A stretch of 12,168 nucleotides of DNA from an uncultured Paracoccus sp. (GTDB lineage Bacteria; Pseudomonadota; Alphaproteobacteria; Rhodobacterales; Rhodobacteraceae): assembly GCA_934533075.1 (NCBI GenBank), contig CAKTBJ010000051.1, forward strand, positions 1 through 12,168, read 5' to 3'. This document shows, piece after piece, positions 6,720 to 12,168 of the stretch; within the stretch, counting starts at the first letter, position 1, and the number at the start of each line of letters is the position of its first letter. Below the pieces are notes generated by a model. It saw only the letters and a program-made list of their open reading frames with translations, did no database searches and had not been told where the DNA came from. The translations under genes were made by a program, and so were the position numbers.

Positions 6720-6941
6720 ATGACCAGATTCGCCACTTTCGCGGCCGTTCTCGGCCTGACTGCCTCGCATGCCCTTGCCGGCGGCTATGTTGCCCCGGTG
6801 GTCGAGGTCGAGCCGGTCGTCGTGGATACCCGCCCGGCCTCCTCGAATGCCGGTCTCATCATCCCGGCGCTGTTGCTGCTGGGCGTGATCGCCGCCATCG
6901 CCTCGGATGACGATGACGACGACACCCCCACCATCGACTGA
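6720..6941 (+). CDS. Small exported protein with poly-Asp tail, copy 2 (function unknown)
   Basis: This is a 73-residue paralog. It has the same plan as copy 1: signal peptide MTRFATFAAVLGLTASHALA, linker YVAPVVEVEPVVVDTRPASSN, hydrophobic segment AGLIIPALLLLGVIAAIA, then six aspartates and TPTID. The ATG at 6720 has AGGGAG seven bases upstream. A TTG six bases earlier is too close to that site. The protein is identical to copy 3 through residue 62, yet the DNA differs at five third-codon positions, so selection is keeping the peptide. Confidence 0.82.
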   Translation: MTRFATFAAVLGLTASHALAGGYVAPVVEVEPVVVDTRPASSNAGLIIPALLLLGVIAAIASDDDDDDTPTID

Positions 6942-6960
6942 GGGATCGGGCAAGGCAGCG

Positions 6961-6990
6961 AAAGGCCGGCCCGTCCGGGGCCGGCCTTTT
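6961..6990 (+). terminator. Intrinsic terminator of copy 2
   Basis: AAAGGCCGGCCC (6961-6972) pairs with GGGCCGGCCTTT (6978-6989), followed by a final T. This is a perfect 12-bp stem with a five-base loop. Confidence 0.88.
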
Positions 6991-7050
6991 CCGTGTTCGA
7001 CCGCAAAGCCACGCCCTGCCGGCAAAACGCCGCATCCCTGAAGGTTCTTG

Positions 7051-7056
7051 TTGCAA
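7051..7056 (+). promoter_or_regulatory. Conserved TTGCAA element of unit 3
   Basis: TTGCAA begins 75 bases before the ATG at 7126. CTTG overlaps just upstream at 7048. No strong -10 is evident (GTTATG at about 7066 is close to the element). Confidence 0.35.
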
Positions 7057-7125
7057 TTTCGCCGCGTTATGGAATCGCTAGGATATGCTGCCGGCAAAAG
7101 GCAGCCCCCAACAACGGAGCGTGAC

Positions 7126-7353
7126 ATGACCAGATTCGCCACTTTCGCGGCCGTCCTCGGCCTGACTGCCTCGCATGCCCTCGCCGGCGGCTACGTCGCC
7201 CCGGTGGTCGAGGTCGAGCCGGTCGTCGTGGATACCCGCCCGGCTTCCTCGAATGCCGGTCTCATCATCCCGGCGCTGTTGCTGCTGGGCGTGATCGCCG
7301 CCATCGCCTCGGACGACGACGACGACAGCACCGGCGGCGACAGCCCGAGCTGA
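7126..7353 (+). CDS. Small exported protein with poly-Asp tail, copy 3 (function unknown)
   Basis: This is a 75-residue paralog. The signal peptide, linker and hydrophobic segment are identical to copy 2, and the tail reads DDDDDSTGGDSPS. The ATG at 7126 has CGGAG six bases upstream. Bases 7144-7313 are identical to 7531-7700 in copy 4, so one of the two arose recently or was overwritten by gene conversion. The variable part of the family is the stretch after the aspartates. Confidence 0.82.
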   Translation: MTRFATFAAVLGLTASHALAGGYVAPVVEVEPVVVDTRPASSNAGLIIPALLLLGVIAAIASDDDDDSTGGDSPS

Positions 7354-7378
7354 GGCCGACGCGCCGCTGCCTCCCATC

Positions 7379-7405
7379 GGCCGGTCCCCCGCGGGCCGGC
7401 CTTTT
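7379..7405 (+). terminator. Intrinsic terminator of copy 3
   Basis: GGCCGG (7379-7384) pairs with CCGGCC (7396-7401), extended inward by a wobble and two GC pairs. TTTT follows at 7402-7405. Confidence 0.8.
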
Positions 7406-7437
7406 CCTTCGCCATCGGCACCGCAGCGAAACATTGC

Positions 7438-7443
7438 TTGCAT
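7438..7443 (+). promoter_or_regulatory. Conserved TTGCAT element of unit 4
   Basis: TTGCAT begins 75 bases before the ATG at 7513, the same offset as TTGCAA in units 2 and 3. Its last base differs. Confidence 0.3.
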
Positions 7444-7512
7444 TCTACGCGGATTCCGCAAATGGCTTCCCCTGCTGGCGATGATCGCGCAGCCCCATAT
7501 CGGAGCCTGACC

Positions 7513-7734
7513 ATGACCAAATTCGCTACCTTCGCGGCCGTCCTCGGCCTGACTGCCTCGCATGCCCTCGCCGGCGGCTACGTCGCCCCGGTGGTCGAGG
7601 TCGAGCCGGTCGTCGTGGATACCCGCCCGGCTTCCTCGAATGCCGGTCTCATCATCCCGGCGCTGTTGCTGCTGGGCGTGATCGCCGCCATCGCCTCGGA
7701 TGACGACGACGACAACACCGGCGACGATCGCTGA
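7513..7734 (+). CDS. Small exported protein with poly-Asp tail, copy 4 (function unknown)
   Basis: This is a 73-residue paralog. It begins MTKFATF as in copy 1, but from codon 7 through most of codon 63 its DNA equals copy 3, a mosaic pattern that suggests recombination among copies. The tail is DDDDDNTGDDR. CGGAG ends seven bases before the ATG. It faces phoX tail to tail across a shared terminator region. I infer periplasmic or membrane location from the signal peptide. Metal or cation binding by the acidic tail is only a guess. Confidence 0.82.
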   Translation: MTKFATFAAVLGLTASHALAGGYVAPVVEVEPVVVDTRPASSNAGLIIPALLLLGVIAAIASDDDDDNTGDDR

Positions 7735-7755
7735 TCGCCACCCGCCATCGCGGCG

Positions 7756-7786
7756 AAAGGCCGGCCCTTCGGGACCGGCCTTTTTT
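7756..7786 (+). terminator. Intrinsic terminator of copy 4, possibly bidirectional
   Basis: AAAGGCCGG (7756-7764) pairs with CCGGCCTTT (7775-7783), with a TTCG loop and one internal mismatch. The T-run extends to 7786. In the other direction only three T's follow the stem, so it may also stop phoX transcripts, less efficiently. Confidence 0.85.
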
Positions 7787-7860
7787 CATGGCAGGGCCGG
7801 CCGCGAAAGCCGGAGGGGGCGCCGCACCCGCTGCCGGGCCGGCACCGCCGGAACGCCCGG

Positions 7861-9849
7861 TCAGCCGATCCGGCCGCCGCCCTGTTTCGTGATCGCCACC
7901 ACGGCGGGCCGCACCGGCATCGCATCGTCGAAATCCGGCCAGCGGGTCGAAAGATCCTCGTAATAGGACGGGCGGCCGAATTCCTCCCAGTCCTCGCCGC
8001 CGTCGCCGGGATGCTGGACGGCCACGAAGAAGGTGGTCAGGTCGGGCGTCGGGCACGGGCCGCACATCTCGGCCCCCACCGGCACGCGATAGAACAGCCG
8101 CGAAGTGCCGCGCGCCGCGCCTTCGGTATCCACCGCCCACAGCCCGTCCGTCCGCCCCGTCGCCGAAGGCGAATTGCCGTCGGTCGAGACCCACAGCCGC
8201 CCGTCGCTGTCGATGGCGCAGTTGTCCGGCATCCCGAACCAGCCGTTTTCCGTGGTCGCGGTCGAGAAGGTCGCCCCCACCTCGGCCACGGCGGGGTCGC
8301 CGCATTGCAGCAGGATCTCCCACCTGCCCCGCGTCGCGGCCAGGTCGCCATCCGCTTCGATCAGTTCGATGATATGGCCGAAGGCGTTGGCCACGCGCGG
8401 GTTGGCGGGATTGGCCTCCTCGCGGCGGGTGTTGTTGGTCAGCATGACATAGGCCCGGCCGGTCTCGGCATTCGGCTCGATGTCCTCGGGGCGGTCCATC
8501 GGCGTCGCGCCCAGCAGGTCGGCGGCGCGGCGGGTCTCGATCACTACATCGGCCTGGCTTTCGAAGCCGTTCTCCGCGGTCAGCGGCCCCGCGCCCTGCA
8601 CCAGCGGCAGCCAGACGAAGCTGCCGTCCTCGTCGAAGCGCGCGACGTAAAGCGTGCCCTCGTCCAGCAGGTCCATGTTCGCGGCGCGATCGTCGGGGTC
8701 GAAGGCGCCGGCGGTCACGAACTTATAGACGTAGTCGAACCGTTCGTCGTCGCCCAGATAGAAGACGACGCGACCGTCCGGGGCAACGGCGCTGGCCGCG
8801 CCCTCATGCTTGAACCGGCCGAGGGCGGTGCGCTTCTTCGGCATGGATTCCGGGTCGTTCACGTCCACCTCGACGATCCAGCCGAAGCGGTTCGGCTCGT
8901 TCGGTTCCTTCGAGAGGTCGAAGCGGTCGTGGAACCGGCCCCAGGCATAGCTGTCCTCGGGGATACCCATGCGCTTGTAGTTGGCGGCTTCGCGGTGGCC
9001 CTCCGGCAGGGCGCCGGTGAAATAGCCGTGGATGTTCTCCTCGGCCATGATGTAGGTGCCCCAGGGCGTCACGCCGCCGGCGCAGTTGTTGATCGTGCCC
9101 AGAACCTCGCGCCCGGTCGGATCGGCGGCGGTTTGCAGGCGGGGATGACCGGCGGCGGGACCGCTGACCTGCATGGGGGTCTTTGCGGTGATGCGGCGGT
9201 TCAGCGCGCCGTCCAGCACCGGCTGCCATTTGCCGCCGGCCCGGCGGATTTCGACGATGGTGCCGCCATGAGCCGCCATCTCGATGTCCACGCGGTCCCC
9301 GGTCGCCTCGGCGATGGCGATCTCGCCGTTCTCGACGGTGACGATGCCGGGGAACATCAGGTGCTCGTTGGTATATTCGTGGTTGACGACCAGCAGGCCG
9401 CGATCATCGGCGCCGTCCAGCGGGATGAAGCCGACGAAATCGTTGTTATAGCCGAACTGGCGTTCCTGCGCGGCCTCGGACTGATCGCGCGGGTCGAATT
9501 CGGGCGCGTCGGCGAACAGCCGGTCGCCCCAGCGCAGCAGCACATCGGCGTCATAGCCCTGCGCGACATGATGGTCGGCATCGACGCCGGCCGTGACCTC
9601 GGGGAAGTCGAAGGCGGACCCCGCGACGCCCTCGGCCCGCGCATCGCCTGCGGCCAGCATGGCCAGGGGGCTGACGGTGGCCGAAATCGCCGTCGCGGCC
9701 ATCGAGCCTTTCAGGAAGCCCCGGCGCGAGAAGCGGGCGGCGATGATCTCGCCCAGGGTGCGGTTGTCGGTGGGGTTGTGGCCCGGCCCGTCGGCCTCCT
9801 CCAGCTGACTGGTGCGGAAGACGTGGCGGGAGGGGGTTTGCTCGGTCAT
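7861..9849 (-). CDS. phoX: PhoX-family alkaline phosphatase (DUF839), Tat-exported
   Basis: This 662-residue periplasmic phosphatase probably releases phosphate from phosphomonoesters during phosphate starvation. PhoX enzymes use Ca2+ and Fe3+ and fold as a beta-propeller. The Tat signal SRRGFLK is at residues 41-47, with a hydrophobic stretch and a likely cleavage after ARA at residue 72. Family motifs are NHEYTNEH (156-163), NNCAGGVTPWGTY with Cys256 as the expected iron ligand, EEN right after it, LGRFKHEGAA, YLGDDERFDYVYKF, and RPEDIEPNAETG. Length and motifs indicate an intact gene. The ATG at 9849 has AGGAG six bases upstream. A candidate Pho box lies about 70 bases upstream. It is transcribed alone. 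Confidence 0.93.
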   Translation of the reverse strand: MTEQTPSRHVFRTSQLEEADGPGHNPTDNRTLGEIIAARFSRRGFLKGSMAATAISATVSPLAMLAAGDARAEGVAGSAFDFPEVTAGVDADHHVAQGYDADVLLRWGDRLFADAPEFDPRDQSEAAQERQFGYNNDFVGFIPLDGADDRGLLVVNHEYTNEHLMFPGIVTVENGEIAIAEATGDRVDIEMAAHGGTIVEIRRAGGKWQPVLDGALNRRITAKTPMQVSGPAAGHPRLQTAADPTGREVLGTINNCAGGVTPWGTYIMAEENIHGYFTGALPEGHREAANYKRMGIPEDSYAWGRFHDRFDLSKEPNEPNRFGWIVEVDVNDPESMPKKRTALGRFKHEGAASAVAPDGRVVFYLGDDERFDYVYKFVTAGAFDPDDRAANMDLLDEGTLYVARFDEDGSFVWLPLVQGAGPLTAENGFESQADVVIETRRAADLLGATPMDRPEDIEPNAETGRAYVMLTNNTRREEANPANPRVANAFGHIIELIEADGDLAATRGRWEILLQCGDPAVAEVGATFSTATTENGWFGMPDNCAIDSDGRLWVSTDGNSPSATGRTDGLWAVDTEGAARGTSRLFYRVPVGAEMCGPCPTPDLTTFFVAVQHPGDGGEDWEEFGRPSYYEDLSTRWPDFDDAMPVRPAVVAITKQGGGRIG

Positions 9850-10114
9850 GATATGCTCCTGGCGCGAATCGCGGTCCCCGCCGGATGCGGGGCCGCCACC
9901 CGCTGCATAGCGGCGCAGTTTGACCGAAACGTGACGGTGCCGCGAAATGTGGCGGCGCCCCGCAGGGCCGGACAGGACCGGCGGGCGGGAGTGAACGCTT
10001 GCGTGACCGGGGGGGTAGAAGGGTCAGGCCCGGCAGCCGTCACCGGCCCGGCCGGCCGGCTTCACGCGGACACCGGCGCGATCGCCCTTTCGGGCCGCTG
10101 ACGGGCTTGCGGCC
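9850..10114. other. Intergenic region between phoX and the J-domain gene
   Basis: This 265-base region contains the phoX promoter area near 9904-9937 and GC-rich inverted repeats around 10044-10060. A stem at 10092-10098 with 10109-10115 overlaps the stop of the J-domain gene and lacks a T-run. I see no gene or tRNA. Confidence 0.45.
9916..9937 (-). promoter_or_regulatory. Candidate Pho box (PhoB site) of phoX
   Basis: On the minus strand two 11-base direct repeats follow each other: CCGTCACGTTT then CGGTCAAACTG. Against the PhoB half-site CTGTCAT plus four bases, each matches five of seven. TATGCA at 9909-9904 could be a weak -10 six bases beyond, as expected where the Pho box replaces a -35. 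The repeat is visible; PhoB control is inferred. Confidence 0.5.
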
Positions 10115-10741
10115 CTATTCGTCGCGGAAGCTGCGGCTTTCCTTGATCTGGTCCCAGGCCCAGACGACTTCCTGAAGCCGCTCCTCGTCGCTGCGGTCGC
10201 CGCCGTTCATATCCGGGTGCAGGTCCTTGACCAGCGACTTGTATTGCTTGCGGATTTCGGTGCGCGACCAGGTTTCCTTGGCGTCCAGAATCTCCAGCGC
10301 GCGGCGCTCGGTCGCCGGCAGCTTGCGGGTCGGGCGGCGGGCATCGGCAGGGGTGCCGTTGGCGCCCAGAATCTCCAGCGGATCGGCGACGCCGTGGCGC
10401 GCCCAGGCCTGTTCCTGCGCGGCACGGCCGAAGGGGCGGGTCGGGCGCTCCCACACCGTCGCGTTGTCGAGGAATTGCTGGAACTCCTCCTCCGACTGGC
10501 CCTGGAAATAGTTCCAGTTCAGGTTGTATTCGCGGACGTGATCCTTGCAGAACCAATAATAGTCGTCGAGGTTGCGCGGCGATTTGGGGGCGCGATACTG
10601 GCCGGGCTGGTTGCAGCCCTCCTTGTCGCAGCGCCGGGTCGAGGTCTCGAACGCGCCCGACATGCCCCGGCGTCCCTTGGCCCGGCGTTTCTTGTCTGCC
10701 GCCGCAGAGAGGTCAAAGCTGAACGGGTCTTTCGCGGTCAT
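10115..10741 (-). CDS. J-domain (DnaJ-like) protein with N-terminal Cys/His motif
   Basis: This 208-residue cytosolic co-chaperone-like protein carries its J domain at the C-terminus, about residues 143-205. It includes the HPD tripeptide at 175-177 needed to stimulate DnaK, followed by EERLQEVVWAWDQIKES. The N-terminal half has CX4C (Cys38, Cys43) and CX2H (Cys65, His68), which could bind zinc. The central part is low in recognisable motifs. This arrangement, unlike classic DnaJ, is a known alphaproteobacterial hypothetical type often found close to bolA and cobS. The ATG at 10741 is preferred over the GTG just before it. AGG lies five bases upstream. It is divergent from bolA across 73 bases. 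Confidence 0.85.
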   Translation of the reverse strand: MTAKDPFSFDLSAAADKKRRAKGRRGMSGAFETSTRRCDKEGCNQPGQYRAPKSPRNLDDYYWFCKDHVREYNLNWNYFQGQSEEEFQQFLDNATVWERPTRPFGRAAQEQAWARHGVADPLEILGANGTPADARRPTRKLPATERRALEILDAKETWSRTEIRKQYKSLVKDLHPDMNGGDRSDEERLQEVVWAWDQIKESRSFRDE

Positions 10742-10814
10742 CACGGCCTGCCTTCCGGTTTCGGGACAGGCAGTTTAGGTTAAAACGCACGACATGGAAG
10801 GGGGGGTGCCGGGA
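10742..10814. promoter_or_regulatory. Short divergent promoter region of the J-domain gene and bolA
   Basis: Only 73 bases separate the two start codons, so the promoters must overlap. The only AT-rich patch is TTTAGGTTAAAAC near 10772-10784. I see no clean -35/-10 pair or operator. Confidence 0.3.
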
Positions 10815-11072
10815 ATGGGGCAGATTGCGGACGAAATGCGGCAACGTCTTGCGGCGCTGGACCCGATCCGGCTGGAGATCGAGGACCAGTCCGAATCCCA
10901 TCGCGGTCATGCCGGCTGGCGCGAGGGCGGCGAGACGCATTTCCGCATCACCCTGGCCAGCACCCGCTTTGCCGGCCTGTCGCGGGTCGAGCGCCAGCGG
11001 CTGGTCCACCGCGCGCTGGGCGACCTGACCACGCGCGTGCATGCGCTGACGATGGTGCTGACCGAGGTCTAG
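10815..11072 (+). CDS. bolA: BolA-family protein
   Basis: This 85-residue single-domain BolA protein is of a family that partners monothiol glutaredoxins in Fe-S cluster handling, or acts in stress and iron regulation. Family features are LEIEDQSESHRGHAGW, GGETHFRITLAS, the FAGLSRVERQRLVHRAL helix, and the near-C-terminal HAL (His76) that serves as cluster ligand in BolA-glutaredoxin complexes. The ATG at 10815 is preferred because a G-rich stretch with AAGG starts upstream at suitable spacing. An ATG at 10794 would add seven residues (MEGGVPG) and has no visible ribosome site. The stop is 11 bases from the stop of the convergent regulator gene. Confidence 0.9.
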   Translation: MGQIADEMRQRLAALDPIRLEIEDQSESHRGHAGWREGGETHFRITLASTRFAGLSRVERQRLVHRALGDLTTRVHALTMVLTEV

Positions 11073-11083
11073 GCTTCGGCGGC

Positions 11084-11740
11084 TCAGGCCCCCGACAGGT
11101 GCCGCAGCCCGTGCGTGACATCGGCGCGCACGGCGAGGCGCAGGCTCGGCTCGTCCCCTGCCCGCAGCGCGGCCATGATGGTGCGGTGATGGCGCGGGGG
11201 TTCGTGGCGCGGCGTGCGGTCGTAAAGCGCCGCCATCGTCGGCCCCAGTTGCAGCCAGACGGTTTCCAGCACCGCCAGGATCGCCGGCGCCTGCGCGCGC
11301 AGGTAGAGGCTGCGGTGAAAGTCCAGGTTGGCGCGGATATAGGCCACCGGATCGTGATCGGCGACCGCCTGCGCGATGGTGGCGTTGATGGCCCCCATGC
11401 GGTCGATCAGCGCGAAATGCGCGCGCGGCAGGGCGCGGGCGGCCAGTTCCGGCTCGATCAGGGCGCGCAAGCTGGCCAGTTCCTCCAGCCGGTCGTCCGA
11501 CAGCAGCGGCGTCGTCACCCGCCCGCTGGCCGACAGGCTCAGCGCGCCCTCGGCCACCAGCCGCCGCACGGCCTCGCGGGCGGGGGTCATCGACAGCCCG
11601 GCCTCGGCCGCGATGCCGCGCAGGGTCAGCGCCTGCCCCGGCGGCAGGTCGCCGGTCAGGATGCGCTGGCGCAGCGCCCGATACAGGCGTTCATGCGCGG
11701 CCGGCTCGGTCGGGCGGCGGGGGCTGCTGGGCGTGGTCAT
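11084..11740 (-). CDS. GntR-family transcriptional regulator, FCD (FadR-like) subfamily
   Basis: This 218-residue DNA-binding repressor or activator has a small-molecule or metal-binding C-terminal domain. The winged helix spans about residues 15-77, with the GntR signature LPPGQALTLRGIAAEAGLSM and TPAREAVRRLVAEGAL. The all-helical FCD domain spans about 83-212. Its usual metal-site residues appear as FH near residue 141, HH near 184 and a His in DVTHGL near the end. The effector cannot be told from the sequence. FCD regulators often control organic acid or sugar acid catabolism, but no such operon is adjacent. The ATG overlaps the stop of the upstream gene (ATGA at 11740-11737), so expression is probably coupled. 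It is convergent with bolA. Confidence 0.9.
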   Translation of the reverse strand: MTTPSSPRRPTEPAAHERLYRALRQRILTGDLPPGQALTLRGIAAEAGLSMTPAREAVRRLVAEGALSLSASGRVTTPLLSDDRLEELASLRALIEPELAARALPRAHFALIDRMGAINATIAQAVADHDPVAYIRANLDFHRSLYLRAQAPAILAVLETVWLQLGPTMAALYDRTPRHEPPRHHRTIMAALRAGDEPSLRLAVRADVTHGLRHLSGA

Positions 11741-12168
11741 GGCGCGAGTCTCGGGCCGCCGGGCGGGGGCGTCAATGGGGCGTCGAACTGCCAGGCCAGC
11801 AGGCCCGCGCCATGCCGGCGCAGCCAGGCGCGATGCACGGCATGGCCCGGCAGCAGCCGCGCCACCGCATCCCAGAACGCCTTGGAGTGGTCCATGTGCC
11901 GCAGATGCGCGACCTCATGCGCCGCGACGTAATCCAGCACGGCGGGCGGCGCCATCGCCAGCCGCCACGAGAACATCAGCCGCCCCGCCATCGAGCAGCT
12001 GCCCCAGCGCGAGCGCGTATCGCGCAGGCTGAGACCGGTGAAGCGCCGCGCCGGGCCGAGGGCCGCGACATGGCGCGCGCAGGCCTCGGCCAGCGCCGCC
12101 CGCGCCTGTGCGCGCAGGAACCCCGCCACCGCCGGTCCCGCCGGCCGCCCCGCCGGCACCAGCAGCCG
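11737..12168 (-). CDS. YgjP-like zinc metallopeptidase domain protein (N-terminus beyond window)
   Basis: Only the C-terminal 143 residues are present; the frame runs open off the window edge with no stop. The motif HEVAHLRHMDH gives an HExxH zinc site plus a third His. It is preceded by SRWGSCS and followed by FWDAVARLLPG. These are hallmarks of the YgjP/DUF45 metallopeptidase-like family, whose members usually have around 220-240 residues, so about a third is missing. A GTG at 12159 exists, but family length argues the real start is outside. Physiological substrates of this family are poorly known. Its stop overlaps the start of the GntR gene. Confidence 0.88.
   Translation of the reverse strand, partial: RLLVPAGRPAGPAVAGFLRAQARAALAEACARHVAALGPARRFTGLSLRDTRSRWGSCSMAGRLMFSWRLAMAPPAVLDYVAAHEVAHLRHMDHSKAFWDAVARLLPGHAVHRAWLRRHGAGLLAWQFDAPLTPPPGGPRLAP

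Larger units (their letters stand above)
6285..7786 (+). repeat. Tandem array of four promoter-gene-terminator units
   Basis: Four units follow head to tail. Start codons lie at 6350, 6720, 7126 and 7513, which gives periods of 370, 406 and 387 bases. Each unit has a TTGCA-type upstream word, a GGAG ribosome site, a gene for a 71-75-residue protein, and a terminator with a GGCCGG core stem. Copy 1 is the most diverged. Copies 2-4 are nearly identical in the coding core, while the flanks outside the motifs have drifted. This pattern points to repeated duplication, with later conversion or selection on the coding part. Confidence 0.85.

Noticed and set aside
6350..7734. Type I toxin-antitoxin array, or double-glycine bacteriocin cluster
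   Set aside because: Tandem small hydrophobic proteins resemble such arrays. However, these have Sec-type signal peptides and acidic tails, no antisense promoter is visible, and no immunity, peptidase or ABC exporter gene is nearby. The Gly-Gly follows an ALA cleavage site rather than a typical leader.
6285..7786. CRISPR or satellite-type repeat
   Set aside because: The repeated units are protein-coding with promoters and terminators, and their periods of about 370-406 bases are not CRISPR-like.
8011..10101. A 696-residue + strand open frame opposite phoX
   Set aside because: It is an antisense shadow of a conserved PhoX protein in GC-rich DNA, with no recognisable domain.

Overview
The window is a very GC-rich chromosomal segment. 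Its gene content and coding style fit an alphaproteobacterium of the Rhodobacterales, most likely Paracoccus or a close relative. The main pointers are a TauZ/COG2855 exporter next to phosphate acetyltransferase, a Zur protein with an HDHxxC-type N-terminus, an alphaproteobacterial J-domain protein divergent from BolA, and a Tat-exported PhoX phosphatase. The genus is inferred, not proven.

Layout. Positions 1-536 hold no convincing gene but several strong GC-rich hairpins. A + strand pair follows: a YeiH/TauZ-family putative sulfate/sulfite exporter (537-1559) and pta (1577-2521), which together suggest the end of organosulfonate (taurine-type) breakdown. A minus-strand hemP gene (2594-2770) ends against pta, with a terminator between them. 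The zinc-uptake locus comes next: znuA on the minus strand (2861-3937), and zur-znuC-znuB on the plus strand (4093-6160) with overlapping stop and start codons. A near-palindromic candidate Zur operator lies in the shared intergenic region.

Positions 6160-7790 hold the most unusual part: four tandem, separately terminated paralogs of a small protein of 71-75 residues. Each has a Sec-type signal peptide, a short linker, one hydrophobic segment and a poly-aspartate tail. Copies 3 and 4 share 170 identical bases. Copies 2 and 3 differ only at synonymous sites over codons 1-62. Copies 2-4 each carry a TTGCAA/T element starting exactly 75 bases before the ATG. I do not recognise a function for these proteins.

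The rest is mostly minus strand: phoX (7861-9849) with a candidate Pho box upstream, and a J-domain protein (10115-10741) divergent from bolA (10815-11072, + strand). A GntR/FCD regulator (11084-11740) is translationally coupled to a YgjP-like zinc metallopeptidase (11737 to the window edge, N-terminus missing).

The themes are nutrient acquisition (zinc, phosphate, haem, sulfonate carbon) under separate repressors or activators, with an uncharacterised cell-envelope peptide array in the middle.
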